Source: Anaeromyxobacter paludicola
GTDB taxonomy: Bacteria; Myxococcota; Myxococcia; Myxococcales; Anaeromyxobacteraceae
Direction: 5' to 3'
Assembly (NCBI RefSeq): GCF_023169965.1
Contig: NZ_AP025592.1
Span: forward strand, 1,488,001 to 1,552,000
DNA: 64,000 nucleotides
A model generated the notes under the pieces. It worked only from the letters and a program-made list of their open reading frames with translations, did no database searches and was not told the origin of the DNA. Position 1 is the stretch's first letter; every line of letters starts with the position of its first letter. Shown one piece after another: positions 60,643 to 64,000 of this stretch. The position numbers and the translations under genes are program-made.

Positions 60643-61140
60643 ATGCCCACCACCAACGAGAACCTCGAGATCGCCTTCGCCGGCGAGAGCCAGGCCAACC
60701 GCAAGTACCTCGCCTTCGCGAAGAAGGCCGACAAGGAGGGGCTGCCGGCCATCGCCCGGCTCTTCCGCGCCGCCGCCGAGGCCGAGACCATCCACGCCCT
60801 CGCCCACTTCGCCAACGCCGGCCACGTCGGCTCCACCCTCGAGAACCTGAAGGCCGCCGTCGCCGGCGAGACCTACGAGTTCAGCGAGATGTACCCGCCC
60901 ATGGTGGAGCAGGCCAGGCAGGAGGGGCACCGCGGCCAGAAGATGCTCGGGTTCGCCAACGAGGTCGAGAAGGTGCACGCGCGCCTCTTCCAGCAGGCGC
61001 TCGCGGCCCTCGAGGGCGGCCAGGACCTCTCGCAGATGCAGGTCTACCTCTGCCCGGTCTGCGGCGACCTCGAGTTCGGCGTCCCCGAGAAGTGCCCGGT
61101 CTGCGGCCTCCCGGGCGAGAAGTTCCAGAAGGTGGCGTAG
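60643..61140 (+). CDS. Rubrerythrin
   Basis: Peroxide-reducing diiron protein. 165 residues. The four-helix bundle has Glu ligands in LEIAFAGESQANRKY, AAEAETIHA and AAVAGETYEFSEMYP, and the C-terminal rubredoxin-like knot has CPVCG twice. Fits an anaerobic or microaerophilic lifestyle. The Shine-Dalgarno GGAGG lies in a 10-bp palindrome CCTCCGGAGG just before the start. Confidence 0.95.
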   Translation: MPTTNENLEIAFAGESQANRKYLAFAKKADKEGLPAIARLFRAAAEAETIHALAHFANAGHVGSTLENLKAAVAGETYEFSEMYPPMVEQARQEGHRGQKMLGFANEVEKVHARLFQQALAALEGGQDLSQMQVYLCPVCGDLEFGVPEKCPVCGLPGEKFQKVA

Positions 61141-61161
61141 CGCCGCGCCGGCGCGAAACAA

Positions 61162-61190
61162 TTGAGGGAGAGGGCGCCCGCGGCTAGAGT
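61162..61190 (+). promoter_or_regulatory. Promoter of the 61200 gene, nearly leaderless
   Basis: TTGAGG (61162-61167), 17-bp spacer, TAGAGT (61185-61190). The predicted start of transcription (about 61196-61198) is only 2-4 nt before the ATG at 61200. No Shine-Dalgarno can fit. Confidence 0.55.
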
Positions 61191-61199
61191 CCGCTCGCC

Positions 61200-62384
61200 A
61201 TGACCCCACTCCCCGACCCCGACGCCGTGCTGGCGCTTCTCAAGGATCCCAACGTGGAGTCCCAGGAGATCGCCACCGCCACCGGCGCGCCCCGGGAGGA
61301 GGCCGGCCGCGCCTGCCGGATCGTGCTCGCGATCGCCCGCGCCAAGCCCGAGGAGGTGCAGTCCCTCCCGGCGCCGCTCGCGCTGGCGGTCCTGCGCGCC
61401 GCCCTGCAGGCGGGCCGCGCCGACCTGCTCGCCGCCGCCGCCGCCCACCCCTCGAAGGACGTGGCCAAGGAGGGGAAGCGCTGCCTCCACCTCCTCAAGG
61501 CCCGCGGCGTCTCCGTCCCGGAGCCGGCCCGGCCGCCGCCTCCCGCTCCCGTCGCCGTCGTCGAGCCGGAGTTCCCCTGCTACGCCTCGGTGGTGGACGG
61601 GCACGGCGAGCGCGCCGTCTGGATCGCCCGCAACCAGCCCGGCCGCGGCGTCGAGGTGGCCCAGCTCATCCTCTCCGACGCCCAGGGCCTCCTCGAGTTC
61701 CAGGTCGGGGTCCTCGGGCGCAAGGAGTTCCGCGCCTTCGCGCACGACCTCGAGGAGCGGGGGCGCGTGCTCGGCATCGACGAGGTCGATCGCGGGACGG
61801 CGCAGGCGCTGGTCGCGCAGGCGCGCCGGCTGAACGGCGAGGCGAAGCCGCCGCCCGAGGGGGCCGACCTCTGGCTCTCGAAGCTCGGGCCCGCCGGGGA
61901 GGCGCCCGACCTGCCCGCCCGCTTCCCGCCGCTGCCCGAGCCCGAGGAGCGCGCCGCCCTCGAGGCGTCCGGCCGGCTCCACGCCCTGCCGCTGCTCCGC
62001 TCGTGGCTCGCCGATGAGGACGCCCTGCGCGCGCTCGCGGCCCGCCTCGACGAGATCGCGGTCTCGCCGCTCTACCTCGACGAGCAGCAGCGCGAGGAGC
62101 AGTCGGCCCGCGCCGTCGCCGAGGCGGCCGAGGCCTGGCTCGACGCGCCCCGCCGCGCGCTGCTCGCGGCCCGGCTCCGCACGGTGGCCGATCACCTCGA
62201 GCGGACCGGCCGCCCGGACGACGCGCGCGCCGCCGCCGCGGCCGCCCGCGCCCTCGAGGCCGGCCGGCCCGCCGCCGAGATCCCCTTCGCGCGCCTCCTC
62301 GTCGAGAAGGCCTTCCCGGCCCGCCCCGAGGGCGGCGCGGGGACCGGCCGCGAGGCGCCGCTCATCGTCGGGCCGGGAGCCTGA
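61200..62384 (+). CDS. Hypothetical protein with helical repeats
   Basis: 394 residues. The N-terminal 100 residues are Ala/Leu-rich helices resembling HEAT-type repeats ([28 protein letters not shown]). A Pro-rich hinge (about 108-120) precedes a mixed alpha/beta middle ([20 protein letters not shown]) and a helical C terminus. No signal peptide and no known family that I recognise. It leads the NUDIX-AMMECR1-protease run, separated from the NUDIX gene by 2 bp. Confidence 0.8.
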   Translation: MTPLPDPDAVLALLKDPNVESQEIATATGAPREEAGRACRIVLAIARAKPEEVQSLPAPLALAVLRAALQAGRADLLAAAAAHPSKDVAKEGKRCLHLLKARGVSVPEPARPPPPAPVAVVEPEFPCYASVVDGHGERAVWIARNQPGRGVEVAQLILSDAQGLLEFQVGVLGRKEFRAFAHDLEERGRVLGIDEVDRGTAQALVAQARRLNGEAKPPPEGADLWLSKLGPAGEAPDLPARFPPLPEPEERAALEASGRLHALPLLRSWLADEDALRALAARLDEIAVSPLYLDEQQREEQSARAVAEAAEAWLDAPRRALLAARLRTVADHLERTGRPDDARAAAAAARALEAGRPAAEIPFARLLVEKAFPARPEGGAGTGREAPLIVGPGA

Positions 62385-62386
62385 GC

Positions 62387-62809
62387 GTGGCCGAGTACCG
62401 GAACCCCACCCCCACCGTGGACCTGGTGGTGCTCCTGCCCGGCGATCGGGTGGTGCTGGTCGAGCGCAAGGGGGAGCCGCGCGGCTGGGCCCTCCCCGGC
62501 GGCTTCGTGGACGAGGGCGAGTCGCTCGAGGCCGCCGCGGTGCGCGAGGCGCGCGAGGAGATCGGGCTCGAGGTGACGCTGGAGGAGCAGTTCCACGCCT
62601 ACTCCGACCCGCGCCGCGATCCCCGCCGCCACACCGTGACCACGGTCTTCATCGGCCGGGCCGAGGGCGAGCCGGTCGGCGGCGACGACGCCGCGCAGGC
62701 CCGCCCCTTCCCCTGGACGGCGCTCCCCTCGCCGCTCTGCTTCGACCACGCCGAGATCCTGGGGGACGTCCGGCGCTACCTCCTCACCGGGCAGCGGAGG
62801 CGCCTGTGA
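62387..62809 (+). CDS. NUDIX hydrolase
   Basis: 140 residues from a GTG with GGGAG upstream. The Nudix box [24 protein letters not shown] is complete with its metal-binding Glu residues (shown here split: [12 protein letters not shown] then [11 protein letters not shown]). The proteins hydrolyse nucleoside diphosphates linked to another group; the N-terminal [12 protein letters not shown] resembles ADP-ribose pyrophosphatase-like members. Its stop overlaps the next start as GTGA. Confidence 0.9.
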   Translation: MAEYRNPTPTVDLVVLLPGDRVVLVERKGEPRGWALPGGFVDEGESLEAAAVREAREEIGLEVTLEEQFHAYSDPRRDPRRHTVTTVFIGRAEGEPVGGDDAAQARPFPWTALPSPLCFDHAEILGDVRRYLLTGQRRRL

Positions 62810-63366
62810 TCGACCTCGTCCCCGAGGAGCGCGCCGCGCTCCTCCTCGTCGCCCGCGCCGCGCTGGCGCGGGCCCTCGGCGCTCCCGCCGACCCGCCCGC
62901 CGCGCCCGGCCGGCTCGCCTCGCTGCGGGCCGGCGTCTTCGTGAGCTGGACGGTGGACGGCGAGCGGCGCGGCAGCCTCGGCGCCATCGCCCCCTCGGCC
63001 CCGCTCCTCGAGGAGACCGCCGCCATGGCGGTGCGCGCCGCCCTCGAGGACCCGCGCACCCCGCCCGTCACCGCGGCGGAGCTGCCGCGGGCCCGCTGCA
63101 CGGTCGCGCTCGCGGCCGCGCCGGAGCCGCTCGACGACCCGGGCCGGCTCGACCCGGCCCGCCAGGGCCTCTCGGTCACCCACGGCGACCACGCCGCCGT
63201 GCTGCTGCCGGCGGCGGCCGCGGGCCAGGGCTGGGGGGCCGCCGAGTACCTGAAGCACGCCTGCCTGCGCGCCGGGCTGCGCGCCGACGCCGCCGCGCTG
63301 CCCGGCACCCGGGTGCTCGCCTTCGAGGTGCTGGAGGTCGGGGACGTGATAGGAACTGCCGGATGA
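62806..63366 (+). CDS. AMMECR1-domain protein
   Basis: 186 residues from a GTG with GGAGG 5 nt upstream. The AMMECR1 pattern is present: [21 protein letters not shown]-type helix replaced by [17 protein letters not shown], and the [19 protein letters not shown] region. Its molecular role is not established; related genes often neighbour radical-SAM or redox genes. Its start and stop overlap both neighbours, so all three are probably coupled. Confidence 0.88.
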   Translation: MIDLVPEERAALLLVARAALARALGAPADPPAAPGRLASLRAGVFVSWTVDGERRGSLGAIAPSAPLLEETAAMAVRAALEDPRTPPVTAAELPRARCTVALAAAPEPLDDPGRLDPARQGLSVTHGDHAAVLLPAAAAGQGWGAAEYLKHACLRAGLRADAAALPGTRVLAFEVLEVGDVIGTAG

Positions 63367-64000
63367 TCCCTGCCGTGGCCCTCTCCGCGGCGGCGAGCTT
63401 CCTCGCCGTCGCGCTGGTCGTCGTCCTCGCGTTCTCCTTCCTCATCGTGATCCACGAGGCCGGCCACTTCGCCGTGGCCCGGGCGTGCGGGATGCGCGTC
63501 GAGCGCTTCAGCGTGGGGTACGGGCCGGTGGTCTGGTCCACCCGCCGGGGCGAGACCGAGTACGCCATCTCGATCCTGCCGTTCGGCGGCTACGTGAAGA
63601 TCGCCGGCATGGCGCCGGACGAGGAGATCGCGCCGGGCGACCCGGCCGCCTACTCGAACCAGCCCGCCTGGCGACGCTTCCTCGTCATCCTCACCGGCCC
63701 GGCCATGAACTACGTGGGCGCGGTGCTGCTCGCGTGGGCCATGATCGCGACCACCGGCATCCGCGAGCCCGACCCGGCGCCGGCGGTGGGCGAGGTGGTG
63801 GCCGGGAGCGCCGCCGAGCGCGCCGGGCTGCGCGAGGGCGATCGGATCGTGGCGGTGGACGGGGCGCCGGTCGGCTCGTGGGCGGCGCTGGTCTCGGCGG
63901 TGCAGGCCCGCCCCTCGCGGCCGGTCCGGCTGGACGTGGAGCGGGGCGGCGCGCCGCTCGCGCTCACCGCGGTGCCGGACGCGATCGGCGGCCGCGGCCG
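63363..64000 (+). CDS. rseP: RseP-type site-2 protease, N-terminal part (runs off the window)
   Basis: 212 codons are visible. The first transmembrane helix carries the zinc motif HEAGH (31-35), followed by SVGYGPVVWST and LPFGGYVKI, typical of M50 intramembrane proteases. A second helix (about 105-130) and the start of a PDZ domain (about 140 onward, AERAGLREGDRIVAVDG) follow. These enzymes cut anti-sigma factors or signal peptides in the membrane. The ATG overlaps the AMMECR1 stop as ATGA. The LDG-type second metal motif lies beyond the window. Confidence 0.92.
   Translation, partial: MIPAVALSAAASFLAVALVVVLAFSFLIVIHEAGHFAVARACGMRVERFSVGYGPVVWSTRRGETEYAISILPFGGYVKIAGMAPDEEIAPGDPAAYSNQPAWRRFLVILTGPAMNYVGAVLLAWAMIATTGIREPDPAPAVGEVVAGSAAERAGLREGDRIVAVDGAPVGSWAALVSAVQARPSRPVRLDVERGGAPLALTAVPDAIGGRG

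Overview
The window is very GC-rich chromosomal DNA that reads best as an Anaeromyxobacter-like myxobacterium (Myxococcota). The support is the base composition and a set of families common in that group: a DUF4388 protein, a DUF3015 protein, a TIGR02266-type PilZ protein, a TolQ-plus-two-TolR motor cluster, and a pseudo-receiver/coiled-coil protein. Genus is an inference. I saw no rRNA, tRNA or CRISPR array.

Layout. 1-2675: a short lid-less Hsp70, a J-domain/TPR protein and the start of a third gene, all overlapping on the minus strand. 2762-16160: argF, argD, hslU, hslV, xerC, trmFO, topA and dprA, all minus. This is the dprA-topA-trmFO-xerC-hslV-hslU order known from Bacillus, interrupted by an ExbB/ExbD/ExbD cluster and by two opposite-strand genes (an outer-membrane barrel-like protein and a DksA/TraR zinc-finger protein). 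A 181-bp palindrome fills the hslV-hslU gap. 16284-23647: a LysM protein, pgeF, a HAMP/GAF protein, a 1041-residue pseudo-receiver coiled-coil protein and a MoxR ATPase. 23740-28215: sugar metabolism (UDP-sugar pyrophosphorylase-like protein, glycogen-debranching-type enzyme, GT4 glycosyltransferase). 28292-30294: a PilT-like ATPase coupled to a PilZ protein.

30311-41785 is a long minus-strand run: a TPR/zinc-ribbon membrane protein, DUF4388 protein, phoH, 7TM-HD phosphohydrolase, ybeY, lnt, an alpha/beta hydrolase and prfB, the last with an intact programmed +1 frameshift. mazG diverges from its start. A 642-bp non-coding stretch with DnaA-box-like sites precedes rpsT, which starts with UUG and ends in a clear terminator. 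lptE and leuS run toward rpsT, and asnS diverges from leuS. 48703-51190 is the accessory patch: a 3' fragment of a glutaredoxin gene, a frameshifted REP-type tyrosine transposase, 550 bp of unassigned DNA and a full-length class A beta-lactamase. The rest carries cutA with an acyl-CoA dehydrogenase, a lipoprotein, a DUF4105 protein, a DUF3015 protein, an EamA transporter, uvrA, rubrerythrin, a hypothetical protein, and a coupled NUDIX/AMMECR1/site-2-protease trio cut by the window end.

Regulation visible by eye: several promoters of the TTGAC-N17-TA type. At dprA, the 61200 gene and less clearly mazG and pilT, the -10 box lies about 15 nt before the start codon, which suggests leaderless or nearly leaderless mRNAs. 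Structured leaders precede hslU, exbB and rpsT.
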